A stretch of 64,000 bases of DNA. It comes from Bryobacterales bacterium (GTDB lineage Bacteria > Acidobacteriota > Terriglobia > Bryobacterales > Bryobacteraceae). Positions 34,017-42,550 of this stretch are shown here, piece after piece (position 1 is the first letter of the stretch; every line of letters starts with the position of its first letter). Below the pieces are notes generated by a model. It was not told the DNA's origin. It did not search any database and was given only the letters and a program-made list of their open reading frames with translations. The stretch spans positions 1-64,000 of the forward strand of contig JADZAF010000229.1 of assembly GCA_020852755.1 (NCBI GenBank), in the 5' to 3' direction. A program made the position numbers and the translations under genes.

Positions 34017-35270
34017 ATGGTTATGGATCGGCGGGTCGTAATCACCGGAATCGGCGCGGTCAGTCCCAACGGCGTCGGGCGCGAGGCCTTTTGGGAAGCC
34101 ACCCGGAAGGGTATCAGCGGGGTGGGCCGGATCACGCGCTTCGATCCCAGCCAGTTCGCCGTGCAGATCGCAGGCGAGGTCCGCGACTTCGATGAGAGCC
34201 GGTACGTGCAGCCCAAGGACCGGCAGCACGTATCCCGGTCGGTGCCTCTGGGCGCCGCCGCCGTGGAGGAAGCTCTCTGCGACGCCGGCATCGAATGGCG
34301 GACCATGAACCGGGCGCAGCTCCGGGAAGTGGGCGTGATCGTCGGTTCCGGGGGAGGCAGCCAGGATTTCACCGAAGAGCAATACCAGCTCTACTACACG
34401 GGGCGGCAGAAGCAGTGCAGCGTTTACACCATCCCGTCAAGCACCATCGGGACACTGGCCAGCGAGTTCTCGATGCGTTTCGGCTTTCGCGGCCTGAGCC
34501 ACATCATCTCGACCGGCTGCACCTCCTCGACCGACGCCTTGGGCTACGCTTTCCGGAACATAAGGACCGGGGTGCTGGACACGGTGGTGTGCGGAGGCGT
34601 GGACGCGCCCATCGCGCCGCTGATTCTCCGCGGCTTCATGGTAATGCGCATCATGACCACCAACTGGAACCGGGAGCCGGAGCGCGGCTCGCGCCCGTTC
34701 TCGCGAGACCGGGACGGCTTCGTGCTCGCGGAGGGCGCCTGGTTCTTCGTTCTGGAAGAGTTGGAGCGGGCGCGGGCGCGGGGGGCGCACATCTATGGAG
34801 AGATCGCGGGCTACGGCTCGACCTGCGAGGCCTACCACCGGGTCCGGCTGGAGGAATGCGGGGAGGAGCCGGCGCGGGCCATCGGCCTGGCGCTGAAAGA
34901 GGCGGGCATTCCGCCGGGCGCCGTGCAGTACGTCAACTATCACGGGACGTCGACCGAGTTGAACGACCGGATCGAGACCCGGGCGGCGAAACTGGCCTTC
35001 GACGGCCATGCCTACAAGGTGCCGGGCTCGTCGCTGAAGAGCCTGATCGGGCACCCGCAAGGGGCCTGCGGCGCGGCCGGGGTAGCCTCGACGCTGCTGG
35101 CCATGCGCGACGGCGTAGCGCCGCCGACCATCAACCTGGACGAGTTCGATCCGGAGTGCGATCTGGATTACATTACCGACGTGGGCCGCAGGATTGAGAT
35201 CGAATACGCGGTGGCCAACTGCATCGCCTTCGGCAGCAAGAACTCGGCGCTGGTGCTGCGCCGGGTGTAA
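34017..35270 (+). CDS. Beta-ketoacyl-ACP synthase, FabF-like, divergent
   Basis: 417 residues (MVMDRR or MDRR starts are both possible; TAGAAT at 34009-34014 would make the second nearly leaderless). Claisen-condensing thiolase fold with the complete Cys-His-His triad: C168 (STGCTSSTDAL), H309 (YVNYHGTSTE) and H346 (LKSLIGHPQGACGAAG), plus the lysine K341. The nucleophile context TGCTSS and the NYHGTST block differ from the usual TACAT and NAHGT of housekeeping FabF, so it may belong to a special lipid or polyketide pathway. No ACP or reductase gene adjoins. Confidence 0.85.
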   Translation: MVMDRRVVITGIGAVSPNGVGREAFWEATRKGISGVGRITRFDPSQFAVQIAGEVRDFDESRYVQPKDRQHVSRSVPLGAAAVEEALCDAGIEWRTMNRAQLREVGVIVGSGGGSQDFTEEQYQLYYTGRQKQCSVYTIPSSTIGTLASEFSMRFGFRGLSHIISTGCTSSTDALGYAFRNIRTGVLDTVVCGGVDAPIAPLILRGFMVMRIMTTNWNREPERGSRPFSRDRDGFVLAEGAWFFVLEELERARARGAHIYGEIAGYGSTCEAYHRVRLEECGEEPARAIGLALKEAGIPPGAVQYVNYHGTSTELNDRIETRAAKLAFDGHAYKVPGSSLKSLIGHPQGACGAAGVASTLLAMRDGVAPPTINLDEFDPECDLDYITDVGRRIEIEYAVANCIAFGSKNSALVLRRV

Positions 35271-35356
35271 CAGAGAATTCCCGCCGTATCTTTTTGCGGC
35301 GATCCGGTAACCATAGGTGAGGCCGCCGGCGAGACCGGCCGTCCAAGAGAAAGCCT

Positions 35357-35857
35357 ATGACCGAGCCGGAGATTCGCGCCGCCTACCACGCTCATAAGGA
35401 TTCCATCTACCGGTTCGCCTGGCGGATGACAGGATCGGCGGACGCGGCCGGGGACATCCTGCAGGATTGCTTTCTGGGGCTGCTGCGGAACCCGAACGGT
35501 TACGATCCGGCGCGGGCGCCCCTGCGGCCGTTTCTGCTGGCCATGGCGCGCAATCTGGCTCTGAAGCGATGGCGGGCGGAGCAGCGCTGGGAGGCCCTGG
35601 ACGAGGAGGAATTCAGCGTTGAGCCGTTGGAGCCCGGGGCGGGGCAGACCGCGGAACTGGTGGGCCGGGCCGTGCAATCGCTGCCGCCGCTGCAACGTGA
35701 AGCCATCATCCTGTTCGAGTATGAGGACCTCTCGCTCGAAGAGATCGCGCGCGTCGCGGGAGCGGCGGTGGGAACGGTGAAGGCGCGGCTGCACCGGGCC
35801 CGCGAGAACCTGGCCCGCATGCTGGCCCCGCTGGGCCCATCCGGCGGCGGGAGATGA
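35357..35857 (+). CDS. ECF-type RNA polymerase sigma factor
   Basis: 166 residues: region 2 (YHAHKDSIYRFAWRMTGSADAAGDILQDCFLGLL), a short linker, then region 4 (LPPLQREAIILFEYEDLSLEEIARVAGAAVGTVKARLHRARENLARML) with a standard recognition helix. It directs RNA polymerase to stress or envelope promoters. Its stop overlaps the start of the next gene (ATGA), and that gene in turn overlaps a secreted-protein gene, so the three form one unit. The lack of a C-terminal extension makes it a plain ECF of the sigma-E type. Confidence 0.9.
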   Translation: MTEPEIRAAYHAHKDSIYRFAWRMTGSADAAGDILQDCFLGLLRNPNGYDPARAPLRPFLLAMARNLALKRWRAEQRWEALDEEEFSVEPLEPGAGQTAELVGRAVQSLPPLQREAIILFEYEDLSLEEIARVAGAAVGTVKARLHRARENLARMLAPLGPSGGGR

Positions 35858-36183
35858 AATCAGACATGGAACCCTTGAACGATAACGACCTGCGAGAACT
35901 GCTGCGCGCTTGGGAAGCGCCCGGGGCGCCCGCGGACCTGGAGCGGCGTATCTTCGACCGGCCGGGAACGCGGCCCTGGTACGCGTGGCTGTGGAGGGGA
36001 TCGATCCGGATTCCCGTTCCCGTTTTCGTGCTGCTGGTAGTGATGCTGGCCGCGCTGGCCTACCTTCCGGGAAAGCGACGTCAGGCCCCGGCCGGGTTCA
36101 CGGGCGAGGTCACCCTTTCCGATTTTCAGCCTGTCGCGGAATTGAAGCCGCGCATTATCCGGAGGGCCTATGAGAGCAATTAG
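35854..36183 (+). CDS. Single-pass membrane protein, candidate anti-sigma partner
   Basis: 109 residues. N-terminal cytosolic part of about 48 residues (NDNDLRELLRAWEAPGAPADLERRIFDR), a membrane helix (about 49-70, IRIPVPVFVLLVVMLAALAYL) and a short periplasmic tail. The topology and 4-nt overlap with the ECF gene fit an anti-sigma factor, but there is no HxxxCxxC zinc motif. Whether it binds the sigma factor is an inference. It overlaps the downstream gene by 14 nt. Confidence 0.7.
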   Translation: MKSDMEPLNDNDLRELLRAWEAPGAPADLERRIFDRPGTRPWYAWLWRGSIRIPVPVFVLLVVMLAALAYLPGKRRQAPAGFTGEVTLSDFQPVAELKPRIIRRAYESN

Positions 36184-37078
36184 CCTGCTTGTGCTGCTGG
36201 CCTGCGCCGGGCAGGGAGCCCAGGTGATCATGTCGGGATCGGGCAGCAAACCGGGAGCGGGCAGCAAACCGGGTGTTCGCTTCCGTTATGAAACGCGCAT
36301 CGAACCGGAACTGCCGGGCCGGAAACCGGCCGGTTTCGGCGGTGGCGGCCTGGTGGCAGGCGCCGGTTTCCACCGCTACCTGACGGATGGGATTGCGAAA
36401 AAGTATTTCGGGTACGACCTGGCTATCGACCCCGAACCCGACAACAGCTTCCGGGTTGTCTTCCAGCCGCTGAGCCTGAGCCCCGAGAGACTGGGACTGG
36501 CTCCGGCGAACGCATGGAGCCAGATCCCCGTGCCGCGGCTGCCGGCGCCGCTGAGCGTGCACAGCCGCGATGTCATCGCACTGGACCTGCTGGTCCACCC
36601 CGGCACCGGCCAGAAGATCGTTGATTACCTGTTCATCGACGACGACCGGGCGGTGGTGCGGCTGCCCTCCGGCCCGGCCCGCGACTATCGTGTGGAGGAC
36701 GTGCCCATCACGCTCGGCAAAGTGCGCCTGAGCGTGAACGGCGGGCAGGCGGTGGATACGGGGTCGGGGAGCATCAGCGGCACGGCCGTCTTCTTTGACC
36801 TGCCGGACCGCGGGCGCTTCATTCTCTCGCTGGCTCCCAATGAAGAACTGGGATTCCGCAAAGCGGGGGAAATCCGGGGCGACACTATGACCATCCGCTG
36901 GGGCAGCGAGACCTACCTGCTGGAGAGCGACGGCCCCATCGCTCCCGGAGGCGGGGTCTTCAACCTGTACGTCTATCACGACCCGGGTTGGCGTCCGGGA
37001 GGCAGTTGGGGCGCCTCAGATCAGGGTCTGTTTTTCGGCGCCAGCGACGCCCGCTCGCTAGTGCGCCGTGGCCGGTAA
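36170..37078 (+). CDS. Secreted hypothetical protein of the ECF unit
   Basis: 302 residues, signal peptide MRAISLLVLLACAGQGAQ, then a small GSGSKPGAGSKPG repeat. The rest is beta-rich: YETRIEPELPGRKPAGFGGGGLVAGAGFHRYLTDGIAKKYFGYDLAI, two YRVEDVPITLGKVRL-like strands, and WGSETYLLESDGPIAPGGGVFNLYVYHDPGW. No enzyme motif recognised. It is the third gene of the sigma/membrane/secreted trio with a 14-nt overlap, so it may be the sensor or an output of the system. It ends 1 nt from the convergent URO-D gene. Confidence 0.7.
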   Translation: MRAISLLVLLACAGQGAQVIMSGSGSKPGAGSKPGVRFRYETRIEPELPGRKPAGFGGGGLVAGAGFHRYLTDGIAKKYFGYDLAIDPEPDNSFRVVFQPLSLSPERLGLAPANAWSQIPVPRLPAPLSVHSRDVIALDLLVHPGTGQKIVDYLFIDDDRAVVRLPSGPARDYRVEDVPITLGKVRLSVNGGQAVDTGSGSISGTAVFFDLPDRGRFILSLAPNEELGFRKAGEIRGDTMTIRWGSETYLLESDGPIAPGGGVFNLYVYHDPGWRPGGSWGASDQGLFFGASDARSLVRRGR

Positions 37079-37079
37079 G

Positions 37080-38114
37080 TCACGCCACGGCAGCGGCGTA
37101 ATCTTCAATTGCCCGGCGGATGGCCAGCACGTTCTCCGATTCGGTGTCGTAGGCCACCACCCCGCACCCCAGGAGGAAGCCGGGGTGGCGGCCGCATTCC
37201 TCCAGAATCTCCATGGCCCGGGCATACACGGTCTCCGGCGGCCCGCTGTGCACCAGCCGGGCATCCACATTGGCGCGGAAGGCGACGCGGCCCAGGCAGC
37301 GCTCCCGAAACAGCGCCAGGCTGCATCCGGCGTCGCAGAGCAGTTGGGCCGGGCGCGCGGCGACGAGGCCGTCCACCACGGAACCGGTGTCTCCTCCGAT
37401 GATGACAGTGACGTAGCGAGCCCCGGCGCGGGTGAGTTCCGGCACGACGACATCGCGGTAGAGCGGCGCCACCATTTCCCGGAAGACGCGAGGCGAGGCC
37501 AGCCGGGGAGTGGCGCGCGAGTCGAAGATGATCGGCTCGGCGCCGCGTTCTATGAAAGCACGGCCGAATTCCACGCACACCCGGGCGGTGAACTCCAGCA
37601 GGCGGCGGGCGAAGGCGGGCTCTTCCACGGTGGCGATCACGAACTGCTCGGCGCCCATCAACTCGGCCGCCAGGGAGTAGGGCCCGGTGAGCGCGCCGCG
37701 CACAATCCGCTCTCCGGCGCACCGGCCGGCCATCGTCCCGGCGGCTTCGAGGTAGAGCGGCATGCGGCCGGCGGATGCGGGATCGGGCAGCCCCAGGCGG
37801 TCCAGGCCGGAGGGCTGCGAGAGGAGCGGCTCGACGATGGCGGGGACGTGGTTGGAATCGTCGAAGTAGCGAACCCGGCATCCCAGGGCCTCGGCCTCGA
37901 CGTTGTAGACGTCGACGCCGGCCACCAGCATGTCGGGGTCGTAGGCTTCGAGCTCGCGCTCCATGCCCGCCACCAGCAGTTCGGCATCCCGGCATAGGGC
38001 GGAGGGCGAAACGCCGATCAGCCTCGCCTTGTGCTCGTAAATGGCCGGCACGAAGGGCACGCGGTCCGCGGGACGCAGCGCGTAGACCGCTTCGACCCGC
38101 TCGCGTCCGGTCAC
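37080..38114 (-). CDS. Uroporphyrinogen decarboxylase-fold protein, likely methyltransferase type
   Basis: 344 residues with the URO-D fold: MTGRERVEAVYALRPADRVPFVPAIYEHKARL at the N-terminus, GALTGPYSLAAELMGAEQFVIATVEEP in the middle and GGDTGSVVDGLVAARPAQLLCDAGCSL near the end. The haem enzyme's fingerprint around the N-terminus is weak, so this is more like the corrinoid or catabolic branch (MtaA/CmuA-like). It is the last gene in a unit with an alcohol dehydrogenase and an exported Gfo/Idh/MocA protein, which points to catabolism of a small molecule. Confidence 0.75.
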   Translation of the reverse strand: MTGRERVEAVYALRPADRVPFVPAIYEHKARLIGVSPSALCRDAELLVAGMERELEAYDPDMLVAGVDVYNVEAEALGCRVRYFDDSNHVPAIVEPLLSQPSGLDRLGLPDPASAGRMPLYLEAAGTMAGRCAGERIVRGALTGPYSLAAELMGAEQFVIATVEEPAFARRLLEFTARVCVEFGRAFIERGAEPIIFDSRATPRLASPRVFREMVAPLYRDVVVPELTRAGARYVTVIIGGDTGSVVDGLVAARPAQLLCDAGCSLALFRERCLGRVAFRANVDARLVHSGPPETVYARAMEILEECGRHPGFLLGCGVVAYDTESENVLAIRRAIEDYAAAVA

Positions 38115-38118
38115 CCGT

Positions 38119-39429
38119 TCAGACCCTTTCCGGAACCAGGAAGGGCGCGCGGTAGTCCCGGGTGAGCATCCGGTCGGCCTCGTCGTCGCCGGCGAAACGC
38201 ATAGCGGCCGGGTCGAAATTCAACCTGCGCGAGAGCCGGTAGGAGATGTTGGCCAGGTGGCACAGACCGGCGGAAAGCACCCCAACTTCGACCCCGGCGT
38301 TGAGGCCGGCGGCGTTACGGCTGCGGACGGCGGCCAGCAGGTTGGCGATGTGGGGGTCGGTGGCCCAGGCGCGGGATTCGGTGAACTTCTCGTCCAGCAC
38401 CTTTTCGTGCTTCTCGCCCTTGTAGACCTGAAAGCCGTTCACGTCCACGCTCATATAGCCGTCGCTGCCGTAGAAGAGGTTGCCGATGCAGTTGCCGCCG
38501 GACATCGGGATGCCGCCTTCGGGCCCGGTCAGCAGCCCGCGCACCTCGAACAGCAGCTGGACGTCGCCATAGTCGAACGTCACCATCTGGGTGTTGGGCG
38601 TTTCCTGATCGTCCTGGTAGACGAACTTGCCGCCGGTGGAGACCACGGACTTGGGAAGGCCGATGTCGCCCAGGCCCCAGCGGGCATAGTCCATCTCGTG
38701 CACGCCCTGGTTGCCGATATCCCCGTTCCCGGTGTCCCAGAACCAGTGCCAGTTGTAGGCGTAGCGGTTCTGGCTGAAGGGGCGCATGGGGGCGGGGCCC
38801 AGGAACAGGTCCCAGTCGATGCCGGGGGGCACCGGGGTGTCGGGGGTGTGGCCGATGGAGCGGCGCCGCTTGAAGCACAGGCCCTTGGCCATATAGAGCT
38901 TCCCGATGAAGCCCTGGCGCAGCAGTTCGATGGCGCGCCGCTTGTGGGCGATGGAGCGGCCCTGCGAGCCGACCTGCACCATGCGGCCGTACTTGCGGGC
39001 CGCTTCGATCATCTTGCGGCCTTCGTAAATGTTGTGGCAGGCGGGCTTCTCCACGTAGACGTCTTTACCGGCCTGGCAGGCCCAGATGGCGGCCAGGGCG
39101 TGCCAGTGGTTGGGCGTGGCGATGGAGACCACGTCCACCTCTTTATCGGCGAACAGGTCGCGCATGTCGGTGTGGGCCCTGGCCTTGTGGCCCTGCAGTT
39201 TCTCGATCTGCGCCACCGCGCGCTCCCGGGCGGCCTGGTTGATGTCGCACACCGCGGCGACTCGCGTGCCGGGCTGGCGCGCGAACTCCTCGACGTGGCC
39301 GCGGCCGCGCCCTCCCACACCGATGACGGCCGCGTTGATGCGGTCGTTGGCGCCGAGAACGGGGCGCGCCCGGGTGGCGATCGCGGCGGCGGCAGCGGCC
39401 TGGAGAAACGTCCTTCTGTCCTGGCTCAT
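38119..39429 (-). CDS. Gfo/Idh/MocA oxidoreductase, Tat-exported
   Basis: 436 residues from the ATG at 39429. N-terminal RRTFLQAAAAAAIATRARPVLG is a twin-arginine signal. Then the Rossmann fold (NAAVIGVGGRGRGHVEEF), the TPNHWHAL segment and YVEKPACHNIYEG with the EKP motif that carries the catalytic lysine region. The C-terminal part is the usual beta-sheet domain. It probably acts on a sugar or inositol with tightly bound nicotinamide cofactor in the periplasm, as suggested for other Tat-exported members. The gene is 4 nt from the URO-D gene; a longer upstream frame is a shadow of the alcohol dehydrogenase. Confidence 0.85.
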   Translation of the reverse strand: MSQDRRTFLQAAAAAAIATRARPVLGANDRINAAVIGVGGRGRGHVEEFARQPGTRVAAVCDINQAARERAVAQIEKLQGHKARAHTDMRDLFADKEVDVVSIATPNHWHALAAIWACQAGKDVYVEKPACHNIYEGRKMIEAARKYGRMVQVGSQGRSIAHKRRAIELLRQGFIGKLYMAKGLCFKRRRSIGHTPDTPVPPGIDWDLFLGPAPMRPFSQNRYAYNWHWFWDTGNGDIGNQGVHEMDYARWGLGDIGLPKSVVSTGGKFVYQDDQETPNTQMVTFDYGDVQLLFEVRGLLTGPEGGIPMSGGNCIGNLFYGSDGYMSVDVNGFQVYKGEKHEKVLDEKFTESRAWATDPHIANLLAAVRSRNAAGLNAGVEVGVLSAGLCHLANISYRLSRRLNFDPAAMRFAGDDEADRMLTRDYRAPFLVPERV

Positions 39430-39461
39430 AGCGGCTTCCTTTTCCAACCCTTCAGCATACT

Positions 39462-40562
39462 TCAGGGCACGATGACCGTCTTCCCTCCACGCCAGCGGTG
39501 CACGTGCTCGAGGGCTTCGTTGGCGCGATCGAGCGGGAAGCGGTGAGTGATCTGGGAGGCGAACCGGTCTTTCCACTGGGAGCCGTCGAGCAGGCGCAGG
39601 GCCTGGTCCACGTGCCGGGGCTCGAAGCCCCAACTGCCTGCCACCTGCAACTGCTTGCGGGTAATGACGTGGGGATTGAGCGGCACTTCGCCGGCATTGG
39701 CGTACTGGCCGAGCACGAGGTACCGGCCGCCATCGCGGCACAATTCCAGGCCCTCGGGGACGGCAGAGGGGTGGCCGGCGCATTCGATCACGACGTCGGC
39801 GCCGAAGGAGCCGGTCTGTTCCAGGACCAGCTTGCGGCGTTCGAGCGGATCCGGGGCGTCCTCGATGGAGATGACGGCATGGGCTCCGAACGCGCGGGCC
39901 AGCTCCAGGCGATGCGGCGGGCCGCCGATGACTATGGTGCGCAGAGCGCCGGCCTGGCGGGCCAGGGCCAGCGCGGCCAGCCCGACCGGGCCGGCGCCCT
40001 GGATGACCACCAGGTCGTTCAACGCCACCGGAGCGTGCTCCAGGCCGTGGAGCGCGGTGGTCAGCGCGCACCCGGCGCCCAGGACGGCCTCGGTGGCCAG
40101 GGTTTCGGGCAGGCGGAAGACGGCGGTTCCGCCGCGCAGCAGGATGCGCTCGGCGTAGCCTCCGCGAAGGTGGGGCGGCTCGTCGGCGCAGTAGGAGATG
40201 CCGTAGGCTTTGCGCGACAGGCAGCGGGTGGGCTGGCGCTTGACGCGGCAGTAGAAGCACTCGCCGCAAACGATCGAGCTGGCCCAGGTGATGCGGTCGC
40301 CGGTAGCCAGCGGCGCACCGCGCCAGTCCCGCTCCAGGCCGCCGCCGAGCTGTTCGATGCGGCCCACGGTTTCGTGGCCCATGATGACCGGGATGGGGAT
40401 GTTCAACTGGCCCAGCCAGAGGTGCACGTCGGTGCCGCAGATGCCGGCCATCTCGACGCGCACGAGGGCCTCGCCCGGCCCCACGCTTTCGGGAACGGGA
40501 TAGCTCCGGGTTTCCAGGGGCTGTTGGTAGCGAACCAGAACGGCAGCGGCGGCGGAGGTCAT
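39462..40562 (-). CDS. Zinc-dependent alcohol dehydrogenase (MDR family)
   Basis: 366 residues with the medium-chain dehydrogenase plan: VEMAGICGTDVHLWLGQ (catalytic Zn cysteine), MGHETVGRI (Zn histidine and glutamate), CGECFYCRVKRQPTRC (four structural Zn cysteines) and the nucleotide-binding VIQGAGPVGLAALALARQAG. It should oxidise a polyol or alcohol with NAD(P). The first gene of the adh-Gfo/Idh-URO-D minus-strand unit, suggesting a common pathway starting with alcohol or sugar oxidation. Confidence 0.88.
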   Translation of the reverse strand: MTSAAAAVLVRYQQPLETRSYPVPESVGPGEALVRVEMAGICGTDVHLWLGQLNIPIPVIMGHETVGRIEQLGGGLERDWRGAPLATGDRITWASSIVCGECFYCRVKRQPTRCLSRKAYGISYCADEPPHLRGGYAERILLRGGTAVFRLPETLATEAVLGAGCALTTALHGLEHAPVALNDLVVIQGAGPVGLAALALARQAGALRTIVIGGPPHRLELARAFGAHAVISIEDAPDPLERRKLVLEQTGSFGADVVIECAGHPSAVPEGLELCRDGGRYLVLGQYANAGEVPLNPHVITRKQLQVAGSWGFEPRHVDQALRLLDGSQWKDRFASQITHRFPLDRANEALEHVHRWRGGKTVIVP

Positions 40563-40592
40563 GATCCTGGGATTATAGCCCCGAACGGAGCA

Positions 40593-40622
40593 TTGCCGGC
40601 TGTCCGCAAGGGCTGCTATAGT
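40593..40622 (+). promoter_or_regulatory. Putative sigma-70 promoter of the SGNH gene
   Basis: TTGCCG (40593-40598), 18 nt, then TATAGT (40617-40622). A GGAGAG ribosome-binding site and GTG start follow within 40 nt. Confidence 0.65.
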
Positions 40623-40658
40623 TCGGACGCAAGCTCATCGCCAGGAGAGCGACGACGC

Positions 40659-41447
40659 GTGAAACGGAAGCTGTTCCTGTTACTCATATCCGCAGGCCTG
40701 CTGCTGTTGGAGACAGCGGCCGCGCAGTTCGAGATGAAGAAGGTCGAAGACGGCACGGTGATGCGCGGCAACCGGCGCACGCTGGAGGAGATCGACGGGA
40801 TCTACGCCGGAATGCTTCCGGTCAAGTACCAGCCGCCGGCGGGCCGGTTGTCACGCCTGCCGCGCACGCGGCGGATTCTGCGCGAGGGTGGAACCTGGAC
40901 GGTGGTGATGCTGGGAGACAGCATCATCAACGACACGTCGCGCTCGGCCTGGGACCTGCTGGTGGCGCGGCGGCATCCCGACGTTCGCATCGAGAAGATC
41001 ACCTCGGTGCGGGGCAGCACGGGCTGCTGGTGGTACAAGGAGCCGGGGCGGGTGAAGGCGTTCGTGCTGGATCACGACCCGGACGTGGTGATAATCGGGG
41101 GGATCAGCCAGAAGGACGACGTGGACTCGATCCGGGAGGTGATCCGGCAGATACGGGAGGCCTCGCGGGCGGACGTAGTTCTGATGACGGGACCGTTCGG
41201 GCGGGTGGACCCGAAGGACGACGCCGGCTGGCGGGAGATCGTGAATCCGAAGAAAGAAAGCTACGCCGCGCGGCTGCGCGCCCTGGCCGCGGAGACGAAG
41301 GCGGAGTTCATCGACCTGCAGCAGGCCTGGGGCCGCTACGTGCGGGCCTCCGGCCAGCCGGTGGGATTGTTCAAGAGGGATGTGGTGCACGCCAACGAGC
41401 GGGGCGAGCAGATCCTGGGCCGGATTCTGGAGCGATATTTCGAATAG
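40659..41447 (+). CDS. SGNH/GDSL-type hydrolase, secreted
   Basis: 262 residues from a GTG at 40659 (VKRKLFLLLISAGLLLLETAAAQ, signal peptide). Block I of the SGNH family is WTVVMLGDSIINDTSRSAW, with the serine nucleophile in GDS. PDVVIIGGISQKDDVDSIREVI is the block III region, with glycine/serine in place of the usual GxND. The C-terminal RDVVHANERGEQILGRIL provides D and H of the D-x-x-H dyad (DVVH). It is probably an esterase for acetyl or acyl groups on sugars. The much longer upstream frame overlaps the divergent adh gene and is not coding. Confidence 0.8.
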   Translation: MKRKLFLLLISAGLLLLETAAAQFEMKKVEDGTVMRGNRRTLEEIDGIYAGMLPVKYQPPAGRLSRLPRTRRILREGGTWTVVMLGDSIINDTSRSAWDLLVARRHPDVRIEKITSVRGSTGCWWYKEPGRVKAFVLDHDPDVVIIGGISQKDDVDSIREVIRQIREASRADVVLMTGPFGRVDPKDDAGWREIVNPKKESYAARLRALAAETKAEFIDLQQAWGRYVRASGQPVGLFKRDVVHANERGEQILGRILERYFE

Positions 41448-41542
41448 GGGACGGAACGTCTCCCGGAAAGCGGGAAACGTCCCGTCTGTCTCCGTATAAT
41501 AGGTGGGTCGAAATCCGGCGCAGTATGACAAGGAAGGTAGCT

Positions 41543-42535
41543 ATGTCCATGAAATCGCTTCCTGCTAACGACCGGCTCACACGCCGCGCGATGTTGGGCG
41601 CGCTGGGGGCGGTTCTGGTCGCTCCGGCCCGGCCGGCAGCTTCCGGCAAGCCCATGCGCGGCGTTTTCCCGATCATGTCCACTCCGTTTACGGAGTCGAA
41701 GGCGGTGGACTGGGAGGACCTGGTCCGCGAGGTGGAATTCCTGGAGCGCTGCGGCACGCATGGCATGGTCTGGCCGCAACTGGCCAGCGAGTACTTCACG
41801 CTGACCAAAGAGGAGCGGATGCAGGGCATGGGGGTGCTGGCCAAAGCCGCCAAAGGCAAGAAAGCGGCGCTCATCCTGGGGGTCCAGGGGCCCAACACGC
41901 AGGCGGCGCTGGAGTACGTGCGGCGGGCCGAAGAGGTGGAACCGGACGGCATCATCGCCATTCCGCCCACCGAGGCCAAGACCCTGGAGGACTTCCGCCA
42001 CTACTACCGCTCCATCGCGGCCGCGACCAAAAGGCCCATCTTCGTGCAGACCTCCGGGGGCGCGCGGGGGATCAACCCGACCATCGACTCCCTGGTCGAG
42101 CTGGCCAAGGAATTCCCGCACTGCGCCTATATCAAGGAGGAGTACAACCCGATCATCGAGCGCATGAAGGAGGAAGTGAAGCGCCGGCCCTACATCAAGG
42201 GCATCTTCAGCGGTGCGCACGGGAAGGGCTGGACGTACGAACTGCGGATCGGCGCGGACGGCACCTGCCCGGGGTCGGCGCTCACCGACGTGTACGTCAG
42301 GATCTGGGATCTGTACCAGGCGGGCGACCATGCCAGGGCGCTGGACGTGTTCAGCAAGCTGCTTCTGGTGGTCAACATCGACTCGCAGATCCCGGGAACC
42401 TTCCAGTACCTGATGAAGCGGCGGGGCGTATTCAAGACCATGGTGTCGCGCCAGAGGGACTACAAGTTGAGCGAGGAGGCGATTGCCGAGATCGAGTTCA
42501 ACTTCGCGACCCTGAAGCCGTACCTGCGGGCCTGA
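41543..42535 (+). CDS. DapA-like (DHDPS family) protein with export signal
   Basis: 330 residues from the ATG at 41543 with AGGAAGG at 41531-41537; TATAAT at 41495-41500 may be the -10. The N-terminus (RLTRRAMLGALGAVLVAPARPA) is a twin-arginine-like signal, unusual for this cytosolic-enzyme family. TIM-barrel body: RGVFPIMSTPFTE, GTHGMVWPQLASEYFTLTKEER and the Schiff-base lysine K198 in CAYIKEEYNP. The family's YNxP block with the catalytic tyrosine is replaced by VQTSGG, so it is unlikely to make dihydrodipicolinate and more likely a sugar-acid aldolase, dehydratase or binding relative. Confidence 0.8.
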   Translation: MSMKSLPANDRLTRRAMLGALGAVLVAPARPAASGKPMRGVFPIMSTPFTESKAVDWEDLVREVEFLERCGTHGMVWPQLASEYFTLTKEERMQGMGVLAKAAKGKKAALILGVQGPNTQAALEYVRRAEEVEPDGIIAIPPTEAKTLEDFRHYYRSIAAATKRPIFVQTSGGARGINPTIDSLVELAKEFPHCAYIKEEYNPIIERMKEEVKRRPYIKGIFSGAHGKGWTYELRIGADGTCPGSALTDVYVRIWDLYQAGDHARALDVFSKLLLVVNIDSQIPGTFQYLMKRRGVFKTMVSRQRDYKLSEEAIAEIEFNFATLKPYLRA

Positions 42536-42550
42536 GCGTTCCGGAGGCGC

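Noticed and set aside
39498-40650. Long upstream extension of the SGNH frame over the adh gene
   Set aside because: The GTG at 40659 has a promoter, a ribosome-binding site and a signal peptide; the upstream part is antisense to adh.
41447-41495. Hairpin GGGACG/CGTCCC behind the SGNH gene as a terminator
   Set aside because: No T-run follows on the plus strand and the stem is interrupted, so I did not list it.
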